A DNA stretch of 64,000 nt from Myotis daubentonii (Eukaryota > Chordata > Mammalia > Chiroptera > Vespertilionidae), in contig NC_081849.1 in assembly GCF_963259705.1 (NCBI RefSeq), positions 56,888,093-56,952,092 of the forward strand, read 5' to 3'. The position numbers and the translations under genes are program-made. The notes under the pieces are model-generated. The model was given only the letters and a program-made list of their open reading frames with translations, had not been told where the DNA came from and made no database searches. Below are positions 34,725-46,229 of this stretch, piece by piece; the stretch's first letter is position 1, and each line of letters starts with the position of its first letter.

Positions 34725-37118
34725 GCAGCCTCATAATCCTGGAATGGTATTGGTCTTTTGCTTTGTAATGTTAAAAAGAAATTAAGTTCTGAGACATTAA
34801 AACTCACAACTTGATCCTGAACATTGACATTAAGATAACTGGACAGCAGAAGGGTATTAATGCACCTCAGGAAATGCTCCCTCACCCCCACCAAGGGAAT
34901 TCTAACTCCATGCCCCTGGGAGACACTTTTCTAAAGCTTTAAACACTTCTACAAACCTGATTTTATAAATTTCAATAATTGTTGTTTAAATATTTTGTCA
35001 AGATACAGTATTAATTTGGGTTTTTTTTCTCATCTGAACACTGGGTAATTCTAGAAGAAAACTATTATACTTGAATCATTATGTTTCCAAATTTTGATAC
35101 ACTGCCTTTATATATTAGCCTCAATTAGCCTATAATAATATCATAAAACTGATTCATGTCGAAAATAAAAACTTAGACAGATGCAAATATTTACTAAGGC
35201 TTTAAGATATAAAAAATTTAAAAAACATTTTGAAGTAGGAAAATTGCACTGATATGTATGCACTGCTTTTTTGGATAATATAGCATTAGATATTAATTAT
35301 GATGGCTTTTCCCTTGAAGCATATTTTGTCTTTTTGGTGTATATAGACAGAGTACTTTCGCAATTGTACTTTTTTGCCCTCAATAAAACTATGGCTGCAT
35401 TGTTCATCCTTACATTTATCTCTGTATTGGAATGCTTCTTGAAGTTTTCTTTTAGATTTTTCAGTTTCATATTCTATAGTAGAATTTGTTTGCTTCTCTA
35501 ATCTGCTGCCAGGAAGTTAAATATAATAGTAAAGTTTTATTGAAAAGTGGAAAATAGGAAAATTTGAAAATTGGAATCCTATGCCTTGCTTCTTTTTTGA
35601 GAAAATGTTTTTGTACCTATGTGCTTTGGGACTTGACATTAGTCATTTGGTTGACCCTAGGAAAGGATGTGAACTGAATCTTCTTAAGTAAGGTCATTTT
35701 CATTGTTAAATTTTATTGTATTCTTTGTACAAAAATTATCTTCAAAATTCCATCTATCCTAATTTTTTTTGTTTTTATAAGGAATCTTACCTATTTGTTA
35801 ACATTTCCTTAAATGTGTTTTCTCCAGATGTTGAAAGTAAAAAGGTTCTTGTTATTTTTTCCATTGTCACTCTTTACTACTTTCCATAGGCGGCATATTG
35901 TGCACGCCAAGGACTGGAGGAAATAACAGATGTGTGAGCCCCAAATTACAGGCACAAAAATAACTTTTATAAAATAGGTTTTAAATGACACCACTTTCCA
36001 AAAAGCCAGCTCTAATTGACTCAAGCCTAGAAAGCAGTAACTTTAGGGAACATCAGACACACGTACACTGATCCCAGAAAGTGTTCCACAGTGTGACATT
36101 AGCTGGGATGATGACATTCCCAGCTTGCTGCCAGCACATTCCAGAAGGCAGGCTGGGTATTTTGGTACAGGTCAAGACAGTTTCTTCAATAGTATTGTTC
36201 TGACATTGTTGAGATGCTATTTTATTTATGTAACAACTTCCTGAGAATGCCAACTCCATTGCTCACCCACAAGAGATAAAAGAAAAGACAGAGGCAGAGA
36301 AATAAGAGGGGAAACTCCTCCAGTTTTTTCTTTGAATGCAGACAGAATCCTCACCCGGGCTTACTGACTGGAGCAGCACGGGTTCCTGCTGTTCGCAGAA
36401 TGTTACAGATGGCTGCCCAGGCAGGAAGCCCTCCCCCTTCCCTTAACGGTGCTCTGGGGAATGCAAGGGGCCTGGAACCAGCCCTCTCCTTCCCTTCCAA
36501 ACCTCTTCTTCAAACCCCCACTGAGTAGAAAAAAAGAGGGAGAGAAGGGGTGGGGGGGAATGCACGTCCCTGGAAACATTTCTGCCAATCTGTTTTTTAT
36601 GGAATCTTGAATTAACCTCTTCACTGCCGATTAGAATAGCGATTTATAACTTTGCCGGCATCTCTTTAATGTCCTGAATCAATTCCACCAGCTCATTGAA
36701 GTGCCCTACCATTTGGGTTCAATTATAATGGCACTTTTGAATTATGCAACAATTTCAAGTAAGCAAAAGCAGGTTTGAATTCTGAAATAATTAGTAGTAT
36801 TTTAGCACATCAAATATTGTATTAATAGTGTTCCCTGATTCAATTTTTGAAAGTTTTGTGTTTCCCCATAGTTTTTCCTTTTCTTCTTTCTTTTTTTTTA
36901 AACTATATATTTTAAAAACACCTTGCCTTTGTTTTGGACCTATTTAATAAGGAGTTATTTTCATAACCACAGTTTTTTATTTATAATTTGAAGGCAATTT
37001 CATTATCATAGTTCTATTTTTACATATTTAAGGCATACTTTATCTGTATACTAAAATAAGGTGTTTCTTGAAGATAACTTTTATTTTGGACTTACAAAGT
37101 TAAGAAACTCAGCTAATA
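34725..37118. other. Unassigned; possibly constrained stretch near 36610-36790
   Basis: No gene recognised. The part at 36610-36790 keeps a mixed, non-repetitive composition with several TAAT-type words (tttaatg, caattataatggcac, gaattatgcaa). That may be a non-coding conserved element, but I cannot test it. Frames of 68-76 codons are unconvincing. Confidence 0.35.
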
Positions 37119-37120
37119 TA

Positions 37121-37248
37121 GGGTGTCCCAAAAAATGTATATGCACACTTTGAATTATTAAAAAGGCAGTGTTTATTAACATACATTTCATTTTAAAAAT
37201 TGAGTTATCAGCTGTTGAAGTGTGTATACATTTTTGGGGAACTCCCTG
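37121..37248 (+). mobile_element. Mariner-type MITE (family B)
   Basis: Ends gggtgtcccaaaaaatgtat and, inwards from the right, cagggagttccccaaaaatg are inverted repeats with TA on both sides (37119, 37249). 128 bp, non-coding. The gggtgtccca start is shared with the mariner at 30388, but the next bases differ. Confidence 0.88.
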
Positions 37249-37419
37249 TATATATCCCTTATGCCCAAAGAGGAAGCATAAACCACATACTTTATGCAAA
37301 AGTATGAAATGCAGTATAAATTGTAACCTCATAAATATCATCATAGTAAAAACGAAATATGCCACATAAGGACAGACTTATTTTGAAACATTTATATTAC
37401 ACCTGATTCAAAAATAAAT

Positions 37420-37939
37420 TGTAGGGGAGGAAAAATAATTTTACCTCTACCCTTCTCTGTTCTTGACTGAGACACTCACCCTAACTGGCCCTTGTAATAA
37501 AAGACAGATTAACAGGAGAAAACGAAACACAAGTTTAATAACATATATATCTCTTTTACACATGGAAGACTCAGGAAAACTAAGTAACTAATTCCCTGAG
37601 TCGGCCCAAGCCACCACCTTAAATACAGATCTCTAGCTAAAGACAAAAGAAGATATTGGGGAAGTGGTGAAGCCAATTATGGGAGGTTATCAGGAAAAGC
37701 ACAGGTCAGTAGCTTCTCCACTGATAAGAGTTTGTAGAGATTTAGTGTCATTCTTCTCTTTCTGGTACTGAGAGAGAGACACCCTTACAAATGGAGAGTT
37801 CCCTCATCTCATAATAGGCTAAAGTCCTCTCAGTTTTCAGAGCTTTTCCTATATCTGCTGTTTCTTTAAAATAATCAGTCTAAAATAATCCTTAGGCCAA
37901 AGAGACATATTTTAGGGTGGCAAGTTGTGTTCCCCCTCA
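37420..37939 (-). repeat. Solo LTR (ERVL-like, tentative)
   Basis: Read on the minus strand it begins tgagggggaacacaacttgcc and ends cctcccctaca, giving TG...CA ends and about 520 bp. Phrases such as 'aaatatgtctctttggcc' and 'tttaataacatatat' recall an old mammalian LTR. There is no internal retroviral sequence on either side. Confidence 0.5.
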
Positions 37940-38529
37940 AAAGTTAGACTATCAAACTCTATAATGCCGATGATAGAAAGGTTAGATATTTCATCATATG
38001 GAGAATAAAATATTCTAATCAACTATAGTTATACTCCATAAAGAGACAGATAAAAGCTTAAAGAAGAGACACTATTGAAAATGCAATTTAAGAATAACAG
38101 AAGAAAGAGGTAAAAAGAAGAAAACTAATTTCATATTAAGAAGTCCAGATATGCTGTGATTGACTAAATTTATATATTAATTAATTCACCAAATATCGAA
38201 TGACTGTGTTTCAAGCACAATATTAAGGATTTAGTCATGAATAAAACACACTATTTGCCCACAAGATACTGACAGTGGAGAACAGGACAGTCTGGGTTTC
38301 CATCACCTTCTATCTAAGGCCCTTTTATCTGAATTCTTGGGAAGGCTATATGAAGACAAGTCAATTCCACCAGTTCTCAGTTTAACAATTTGCCAGTAAA
38401 TACACATGGCATCCATTCCGATTGGTCACTGCATCTATTCTGATTAGTACCAAAGCTGTGCCATTCATTAAATATTTTTAATAGCATACCTGTTCTATGC
38501 AATAAAAACTTGAATCATTTGGGGTTTCT

Positions 38530-39000
38530 TCAGTGGACCCAGAGAAGAAAGACTCATTTGATGTAAACACCAAGAAGAAATTATTCTGCTGAGATGTACT
38601 CCCCATGATCAACTGAGAGCCCAAATTTTATGAATAATAAAAGCCTACTGCCCATTTGCTAACGGGCTCTTCACATACTCTGTACACCTAGAAGAACCTC
38701 AAACTGAACTGTAGGCTTCCTACACTATGCCCTGCTTGCTTAAGCTGCCTCAACCAACCAGCTGAGACCTATAGAATCCAATCAGAACTGTACAATTAGA
38801 ATACCTCATTTTACATAAAATGAATCTAATTGAGAACCTGAGCAGGAACTCTGGTATAAAAGGCAGCCTCCCCCTTGTTTCAGTGAAACACAATTTACAT
38901 TGCTATCCAAATCTATGTCTCCTGAGCTGCAGCTCCTTTTGCTCAAATAAATTCTTTTTATGCCTTATTACAGTCCAAAATTAATTTTAGTTTACACTTC
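38530..39000 (+). repeat. Solo LTR (ERV, tentative)
   Basis: It has promoter and processing signals in LTR order: TATA box ggtataaaagg (about 38860), then a polyadenylation signal aataaat (about 38946) followed by 't-rich' sequence. The left end is not defined. No gag, pol or env remains. Confidence 0.5.
38855..38955 (+). promoter_or_regulatory. LTR TATA box and poly-A signal
   Basis: ggtataaaaggcagcc and, about 80 bp later, caaataaattc. This spacing matches an LTR U3-R arrangement. Activity is not implied. Confidence 0.45.
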
Positions 39001-39032
39001 AAACATTTTAAAATATTTATTTACCTTACATA

Positions 39033-39138
39033 CAGGGTGGGCAAAAGTAGGTTTATAGTTGTGAGTATGCAAAACACAGTTTATTCTTGTATTATTACTT
39101 ACTACATTACAATTATAAACCACCTTTGCCCACCCCTG
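39033..39138 (+). mobile_element. Mariner-type MITE (family A)
   Basis: Ends cagggtgggcaaaagtaggt and accacctttgcccacccctg are inverted, with TA on both sides (39031, 39139). 106 bp. A better-preserved relative of 14219-14315. Confidence 0.93.
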
Positions 39139-39140
39139 TA

Positions 39141-40222
39141 TGTTCCATTTCTAGCTAAAAACTAACACAGAAACAAAAATTAAAAAAAAATACATTGAAT
39201 TTTTTAGGAATATTTTTGTCTTTTGTGGGTTTTTTCCCTTTGTTTTGTTTGTTTGTTTGTTTTTGTTGTGTTTTGGGTTTTTTTGAGAAAAAGAAAGAGA
39301 CATGTGAGTAGAAAGTCTCAACTATTTTTGGCCTGGCCTTGATGTTATTCTATGATACTTACAGATAAAACAGTCTTGCAATTATAAGGGAAAGCTAATG
39401 TCAGAGGTGTTGACCACGGTCCCTGAAAATTTGAGCTCTTTAATTACTCACCTGGCGTGAGCAACCTCTGAACTTCTTATATAAGCTATAATAATAACTC
39501 TCTCTGTTTAATCTACTTTTATTTTGGGAATCTGTTACTTGCAGTCAAAAGCATCTGAACTGAAATAATGTATTTAGAAGGAGTGGGGTGACTTTTGTCC
39601 CATAGGAATAAAAATTGAATGACTATGTTATATTCCTAATAAAGGATTTTGTAATATGTATTTAATTCATGCAGGTTTTCAAATCATAAAACTTCTTGGG
39701 AGGCATATTAAACTCTATAAAACCTAGGTTCTAGAATCAAGTATTATTTCTTGAATAAACAGTCCTCTTCCATGCATTCTTGTATTTCAGAAGTTTATCT
39801 GACTTTGATAGCTAACTTCAGGTGACTCAGCTTTCTGGTTTCAGAGTCAGTGGTGTGTGGTCTATAGTCATACCATACAGTTTGATCAACCACAACATAA
39901 AACACTCAATAGAGATATAGGCCAACACATTCAAGTGAGAACCCAAGCCAGAAGCCAAAATTTCCATCTCCATGAGCAATCGTCATTGATTTTAAATATG
40001 TGCTTGAGAGAAAAGAAAAAGGCCTATTGGGTGAATTAGAGGCTATCAACTTCAGTTCACTAGCAGTATCATAATCATTTTCACACCAATAAGTAAAAAC
40101 TCAGCCAAAGGGAGGATCTAGAACATTCTATGTTCATAGCACATTTTGTCTTCTAGCTTACAGATTTCCTTTGCTATAGTACAATTAGTTCCAGTTCACA
40201 TGAAGACAATGATATAGAAGAA
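39141..40222. other. Unassigned
   Basis: A T/G-rich run lies at 39225-39290. No gene recognised; the 60-codon frame at 39857 is not supported. Confidence 0.5.
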
Positions 40223-40223
40223 T

Positions 40224-40288
40224 ACACACACACACACACACATATATACATATATATATATATGTGTATATATATATATACACACACA
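40224..40288. repeat. (CA)n(TA)n compound microsatellite
   Basis: CA block, TA block with tg interruptions, then ACAC. A second short CA block lies at 40420-40450. Confidence 0.9.
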
Positions 40289-40544
40289 TGCAATCTGAAC
40301 AAGTGACATCACGTAATTTATTACTAAATTATTGGGGCTTAGGGATTTTTAAAAGATGACTTGATTTCCTAAGCACAGAAGATAATTACACAGATAGATA
40401 CCCTCAATAAAAATAAGCACACACACACACAAAAAAAATAAGCACACACACAAAGAAAGCTGTGTGAATGATCTCATCTATTTTAGTTTTTACTGAATAG
40501 TTGAATAGAAAGCATAATAAAGATACATGGAAGTGGAAAAAAAA

Positions 40545-40911
40545 CCTGGAGAATAGTATGGAGTTTCCTCAAAAAACTAAAAATGGAACTCCCATTTGAC
40601 CTAGTAATTCCTCTTCTAGGAATATATCCCAAGAAACTAGAAACACCAATTTGAAAGGATATATGCACCCTCATGTTCATAGCAGCACAATTCACCATAG
40701 CTAAGATTTGGAAACAGCCTAAGTGCCCATCAGCAGATGAGTGGATTAGAAAACTGTGGTACATCTACACAATGGAATACTATGCTGCGGTAAAAAAGAA
40801 GGAATTCTTACCATTTGCAACAGCGTGGATGGAACTGCAGAGCATTATGCTAAGCGAAATAAGCCAGTCAGAGAAAGATAAATATCACATGATCTCACTC
40901 ATTTATGTAAT
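40545..40911 (+). pseudogene. LINE-1 ORF2p C-terminal fragment
   Basis: One open stretch (from about 40673) reads WKQPKCPSADEWIRKLWYIY, then TMEYYAAVKKKEF and MISLI, the typical end of the L1 ORF2 protein. Upstream of that the frame is broken. The 5' end of the L1 is truncated, and a Helitron (40913) is inserted right at the end of the coding part. Reverse transcriptase and endonuclease domains are absent, so the piece is inactive. Confidence 0.92.
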
Positions 40912-41277
40912 ACTAGAGGCCCGGTGAACAAAAATTTGTGCACTGGAGGGGGGTGGGGGGAAATCCCTCAGCCCAGCTTGCCCCCTATCACATACTGGGA
41001 GCCCTCAGGGGATGTCCTACTCCCTGCTCCCTGCTCCCCTTGGGGAGCGGGCCTAACCCACAGTCTGTCCTCCCTTTGTGGGAGGCGACCAGGCTGATCA
41101 GGGGAAGGTGCCAGCCCCATCACCCCACTGTTGCAGCCACTGCCAGTCACCACAGCCACCAAGGTGTTTTCATCAACACGGACTCCAGTCCCTTTACCAT
41201 GAAAAAAGTGACAACTTTCTTTAGGCATTTTCAAGATGTGTCTTTCATAGAATATGACATTTCTTTCTTTCTCTCTT

Positions 41278-41527
41278 TCTTTTTTTTATCCTCATCTGAG
41301 AATATGTTTCCATTGATTTTTAGAGAATGTGAAAGAGAAAGGGAAAGACAGAGAGAAACATCAAAGTGAGAGGAACACTTTGATTGGTTGCCTCCTGCAT
41401 GAGCCCTGACCTGGGCCCAGGCCAGGGAGGAGCCTGCAACCTAGGTGCATGCCCTTGGTCAGAATTGAACGCAGACCCTGCAGTGAGCAGGCTGAGGCAT
41501 TATCCACTGAGCAAAACCAGCTTGGAC
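41278..41527 (-). mobile_element. Ves SINE as Helitron cargo, copy 2
   Basis: Flanked by agaatatgacatttctt (41249-41265) and aggatatgacatttctt (41528-41544), the same site as the SINE at 34006. Head diverged ('gtccaagctggttttgctca' on the minus strand). Confidence 0.95.
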
Positions 41528-41724
41528 AGGATATGACATTTCTTAACCCTCCAGCAGCAGACCTTCCTTTTTTTCTCCAGGAGTGTGGTAAAAAACCCTA
41601 GATGACCTATTTGGACTCTTATTACCCAAATTACTAAGAATATTACCAGTGGCATACAGGGAGCTAAGCCAATCAGCAGTCAGAAAAGGTGTTTCCTCTG
41701 TAGTTCACACCAACTGCCGGCTTG

Positions 41725-42035
41725 GCCCCTGCCCAGGCCTAACGCCTCTGGCCGAGTCATTAGCTCTGGGCAGGGGACCCCCAGCTCCCACCATGGCTGG
41801 CTCTGCCCCTGCTGCCCGCTGGCACCGCACTTGCCCAGACCGAACACCTCTGGTTGAGGCATTAGGCCTGGACAGGGGACACCCATCTCTCCGCGATCTC
41901 TTGCTCCACTCCTGCCTAGGCATAACTGCTCTGGCCGAGGCTTTAGGACTGGGCAGGGCACTCCCAGCTCCCTGCCCCTGCCATCAAGGATCACTGGCTG
42001 GCTCCACCCCTGCCCAGGCCTAATGCCTCAGTCCG
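41725..42035. repeat. Tandem hairpin-forming units inside Helitron
   Basis: Units start tgcccaggcctaacgcctct (about 41730), tgcccagaccgaacacctct (about 41833), tgcctaggcataactgctct (about 41914) and tgcccaggcctaatgcct (about 42012). Within each full unit the start is partly mirrored by a 'gaggcattaggcctggaca'-like half, giving imperfect palindromes. Confidence 0.8.
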
Positions 42036-42432
42036 TGGCTTGGTGCCTATGTATGCAAATTAACCGCCATCTTTCTTAGCAGTTAATTTGCATATTGCCC
42101 TGATTAGCCAATAGGAAGTGTATCAGAGGTATGGTTAATTACCCTTTTTGTCTTTTATTAGATAGGACAATGAACAACATAAACTGATGAATAAAAACAG
42201 ATCCAGAGACAGAGAAGAATCGATCGGACAGTCAAACCTCAGAGGGAACATAGGGAAGGGTGGGGGTAAGGAGGAGAGATCAACCAAAGGACTTGTATGC
42301 ATGCATATAAGCCTAACCAATGGACACAGACACCAGGGGGGTGAGGGCATGAGTGCGGGGGTAGGGGAGCATTGGGGGAATAAGGACACATATGCAATAT
42401 CTTAATCAATAAAGAAAAAAAAATTTTAAAAA

Positions 42433-43690
42433 AGAACCTATGCTTCTTTAGCATAATAGATAAAACATGAAGTGCATGAAGTGTGTTTTCAAGGAAAAAA
42501 CTCAAGTCACACTGGAAATGCCTTAAATGTCTACATATGTAATGATTCAGCAAAGCCCAACGCACTAATGACGGCCCAATGCCGCATGCCACAATGCTGC
42601 AAAGCAAAGCCATTCCTTTACGTTCCCCTATCCAAGTCCATTAAGAAATAATGGTTCTAAGATGAAAGTCTTGTTAGGGTTTCAATGAAAATGTTTGGCA
42701 CACCATGATGAAAAGTCAACAATCTGCTTTTTAACGAGAGACACTGGAAAAACGTTGGTTAACATACCACTGAAAATATTAATTCTCCTTAATGGCAGGA
42801 TGCAACATAGCTTTTTATAGTTTTTGATCCATGTCATAAATTTGGCTATGACAAGGGGATACCCCGGCTTTAACTCACTGGCAAGAGTATTAGCTATTTT
42901 CCAGGCCTAAAAGGTTTGGCCCTTAGTATTTTTTGTAATGGGCACCAAAAGACCAGATTTCTATTCTCACAGGGATAGGCTGTCTGTGTGCACATGTGTG
43001 CAGCCAAGCACAGGCAAGCACATGCATGTGTGAGTGTGTACTCAATGTATATCTGTTGTCAGTATGAATAGTTTTTTAGAGATTTTGGAGAGAGAAAATA
43101 AAAATGTTACAAGTCCCAATTCCTGGTATCATTGCCAGGATTCCAGAATGCGCAAAGTTAAATCAATGAGAAAGATAACAGCCTTACAAACCACATTAAC
43201 TTGATCATTATATGCCAGATAACATGCTTCCCATTTCAAATGAATGTGTTTGAGAAAGTACATTTTTCTTATGTTTTTTCTTCAGCATCAAAATAAATAC
43301 TCAGATTTTAAAGATGATAGAACAACAAGGTGAGAGCAATGAATTTTGGCTTCACAACTTACATTTCAAAACAGTGTTATTCTTGTTCAAAATACTCAAA
43401 TAGTGTCTTCTCTTCCTAAAATAGAAATACATATGTAATAAATATAACTCCAGTGCCAGACCATAACATTTTATACTGAACGACTTCTTTCAACTCTGCC
43501 AATGACTATTTGTTTTTCTTCAACACTATTGAAAGGCAAAGGACTTTTTAAAATAGGATAACTACAGTGATATTTACTAGAGGAATAATTCTTTGTTGCT
43601 ATGTGTTAGAAGGACACACAGCAGGTACTGGAATAACATCATTTAGTTCAATGTTGTTCTGTTATAATGATGAAGGGGGGAAATTGACCC
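42433..43690. other. Unassigned
   Basis: No gene or named repeat. A TG/CA-rich patch lies at 42985-43045. Confidence 0.5.
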
Positions 43691-43692
43691 CC

Positions 43693-44155
43693 AGCCAGGG
43701 CCACTGTATTTGTGGAGTGCACATGTTCTCCCCATGTCTGCATGGGTTTTCTCTGGGGACTGTGGTTTCCTCCCATGTCCCAAAGATGAGAATGTGAGGT
43801 ACACTGGCTGATCCACATTGTCTGAGTGAGTGTGGGTGTATGTGATGTGTCTTACACCCTCGGCTCCAGGATAGGCTCCAAGAAAAGGAAGGGGTTGGAA
43901 TAAAGGAATCTTACTTGCTTATATTCATCTTTCTTAAATGTATGTATAACTCACCTTTATTTCAATGTAAGATTAGATGTGTTTTGTCTTTACTTAGAAG
44001 GGTGGTGATGTTTTGTGACCAGAAATATGCAGTAAAAGCTTAACTCTTACTAATCTCCATTAGCCTATGGTGGAATCAGGTTCATTAGGTGCCATTTTGC
44101 TTAAAGTCACAGTTCCCAAGAACCTACTGACAACATTAAGTGAGGATTTACTGTA
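43693..44155 (+). repeat. Unnamed old interspersed repeat, copy 2
   Basis: Homologous to 1463-2005; see there. This copy lacks the AT microsatellite. It has an extra 'ggttcattaggtgccatttt' segment near 44090 and ends 'attaagtgaggatttactgt'. Confidence 0.55.
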
Positions 44156-44256
44156 ATTGTAGTCATGTTTAAGTTTATTCCAAATTGTTTGTATGTATTC
44201 TTCTTAAACAATAGCAACAAAACGTCATAACTTCATAACTTTAAAATATGCTAATA

Positions 44257-44503
44257 TCCCTAATCGGTTTGGCTTGGTGGATAGAGCCTCAGCCAAGTAC
44301 TGAAGGGTCCAGGGTTCGATTCCAGTCAAGGGCATGTACCTCGGTTGCAGGCTCATCCCTGGCCTGGACCCTGGTCAGGGCTCACGTAAGAGGCAACCAA
44401 TTGATGTGCTTCTCTCACATAGATATTTTTCTCTGTCTTTCCTTCTTTCTTCCACTCTCTCTAAAAATCAATGGAAAATATCCTCAGATGAGGATTTAAA
44501 AAA
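44257..44503 (+). mobile_element. Ves SINE, long-tail type
   Basis: Head 'cctaatcggtttggcttggt', B box 'ggttcgattccagtcaaggg', tail 'atggaaaatatcctcagatg'. Target duplication aaaatatgctaata / aaaatatgataata at about 44243 and 44505. Confidence 0.95.
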
Positions 44504-44707
44504 TAAAATATGATAATAGATTTGTTTCCTCTATTTTAAATTTCAATGTGGATTCAATGTCTTAGAGCAATAAATGAGAATAAAAAGATGAAAAGTGAAC
44601 ATTTATAGGAGAAATATATAATAGCTTCCCACAATGACATCTTAAACTTTTTTTATGAATAGGAACAAGAACAGAGTTAATTATACTGTAATGTTGCTTC
44701 TTTATAC

Positions 44708-45144
44708 AAGTAGTTCTTAAACTATCATAAATGTAAGAACACTTAGTGGATGTGGGGCTGGAGGACTTGTTAAAAATCAAGTTTTAGACTCAGATTCTTT
44801 TTTTTTTTTAATCCTTACCCAAGGATATTTTCCCACTGATTTTTAGAGAGAGTGAAAGAGAGAGGGAAAGACAGAGAGAAACACATCATCAGTTGGCACA
44901 CACCCCAGGTCCAAGCCTGAAAAGAGCCTGCAACTGAGGTATATGCCCTTGACCAGAACTGAGTCTGGGACCCTTTGGTCCACAGTCTGATGCTCTATCC
45001 ACTGATCCAACCAGCTAGGGCTAGACTCAGATTCCAATTCAGTAGATCTGGGGTAGAGTCCAGGAACCGGCATGTTAAACAACTTTCTCCCTACCCTTTA
45101 ATACTAATGTCAGTGGTCAATTCCTCAACTTTGAGAAAACACTG
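44708..45144 (+). repeat. hAT (MER5-like) element split by a SINE
   Basis: Ends agtagttcttaaac and, inverted, cagtgttttctcaaag. The interior 'aggacttgttaaaaatcaag' and 'aattcagtagatctggggta' is typical of the ancient MER5/Charlie group. The SINE at 44798 splits it. Confidence 0.7.
44798..45021 (-). mobile_element. Ves SINE in hAT element
   Basis: Exact 13-bp target duplication tagactcagattc at 44785-44797 and 45022-45034. Long-tail subtype on the minus strand, with a poly-T start. Confidence 0.96.
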
Positions 45145-45493
45145 TTTTATAACCTATGAAGAATTAAATTTTGCACAAAGAGTGTGATTCTTATTTATGC
45201 CCCTATTGGTTTTGCTGTTAAAAGAATAAACTTCATACTTACACTCCAAAAAAGTGTGTTCCTTCGAAAGAAGAGCCCCTGTCAATGCACGTGCAACCAT
45301 GTTGGCTTAGCAAACACCTGGAAGGAATGTTAAAAGACAATATTAATATCTGAGCAATGATTAAATCAAATTAACTTCAAGTTTGCAGCCAATCCTGACC
45401 TTTTTATCATAAGTCCTATCAATGGTCAGTGTATTTTTTAAAAAAAATCATCAGATAGAAAAGGGATAAGAAAACATAAGTTATCTGTTTCTT
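45145..45493. other. Unassigned
   Basis: Nothing recognised. Confidence 0.5.
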
Positions 45494-45514
45494 TTCTTTG
45501 TATTTCATATATAT

Positions 45515-45517
<3 letters not shown>

Positions 45518-45557
<40 letters not shown>
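45518..45557. repeat. (TG)n microsatellite in SINE tail
   Basis: About 36 bp of TG directly abutting the Helitron 3' end. Confidence 0.95.
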
Positions 45558-45558
<1 letters not shown>

Positions 45559-46229
45559 TAGAGGCCCAGTGCACGAAACTCGTGCACGGGGGAGTGGGTA
45601 GGGGGGTCCCTCAGCCCGTCCTGCACCCTCTCCAATCTGGGACCCCTAGGAGGATATCCAACTGCCTCTCTCAATCCGGGACCGCTGGCTCCTAACCGCT
45701 CGCCTACCTGCCTGCCTTGATCATCCCTAACCCTTCTGCCTGCCTGCCTGATCGCCCCAACTGCTCCCCTGCTGGCCTGATCGCCCCTAACCACCTCTCC
45801 TCGCCCCACACCTGGCACCCAGGATTCCCTCCTCCGGCTGGTCGCAGGCACCCTGGACCCGGGCTTCCCTCCCTCTGGCCAGCTGCAGGCACCCAGGACC
45901 CGGGCTGGCTTCACCTAGGCCGGCCGCAGCCGCAGGGGAAAATGGGCAGATGGCTTCACCCAGGCTGCAGCCACTGGCACCCAGGACCATCGGGCGGATG
46001 GCTTGTCCCTCTCCCGGGCCGCAGCCTGGCTGGTCCCCGTTCCTCTCTCGAGAGATCATTTGTGCCTGGCTGGTCCCCATTCCTCTTGTGCAAGCTCATT
46101 TGTGCCTGGCTAGTCCCCATTCCTCTCTCCCCAGTGTTGAGTGTCTGAGCAGTTATAGCGTGATGGTGTGAGGGTGTGATGATGTGAGAAGTGATGACTA
46201 TTTGCATATTAGCTCTTTATTATATAGGA
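45558..46229 (-). mobile_element. HeliBat-type Helitron
   Basis: 3' end at 45558 (ttagaggcccagtgcacg; the first base of CTAG is altered), 5' end at 46229 (minus strand tcctatataataaagagc). The interior has 'cgcctacctgcctgcc' units like 62040 and a threefold 'gcctggctggtccccattcc' repeat at 46040-46125. The 118-143-codon frames on both strands are composition artefacts. Confidence 0.92.

Larger units (their letters stand above)
40913..42167 (-). mobile_element. HeliBat-type Helitron, 1255 bp, carrying a SINE
   Basis: Reverse orientation: 3' end ctagaggcccggtg at 40913, 5' end at 42167 (minus strand tcctatctaataaaag). The 3' half matches 33681. The 5' 140 bp match 13367 (octamer pair, aagatggcgg, attggctaatca). 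Between them lie about 3.5 tandem GC-rich units (41725-42035). So the element is a mosaic of two other Helitrons in the window. No Rep/helicase. Confidence 0.95.
40545..42432 (+). mobile_element. LINE-1, 5'-truncated, split by a Helitron
   Basis: Left part 40545-40911 (ORF2 end). Right part 42168-42432 is the 3'UTR: 'caatgaacaacataaactga', 'gatccagagacagagaag', a G-rich tract, then 'cttaatcaataaag' and poly-A. The two parts join cleanly when the Helitron is removed. The good preservation suggests a bat-lineage L1. Confidence 0.93.

Noticed and set aside
36613..36660. piggyBac-like end (ttaacctcttcactgccg)
   Set aside because: No inverted partner with a TTAA flank found downstream.
38530..39000. 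Whole endogenous retrovirus
   Set aside because: Only LTR-like signals; no gag, pol or env remnants on either side.
41649..42023. 124-codon frame of repeated LAEALGLGR-like units
   Set aside because: Translation of the tandem hairpin units; the opposite strand is open too.
45558..46207. Frames of 118-143 codons
   Set aside because: Same reason: Helitron interior with internal tandem repeats, both strands open.
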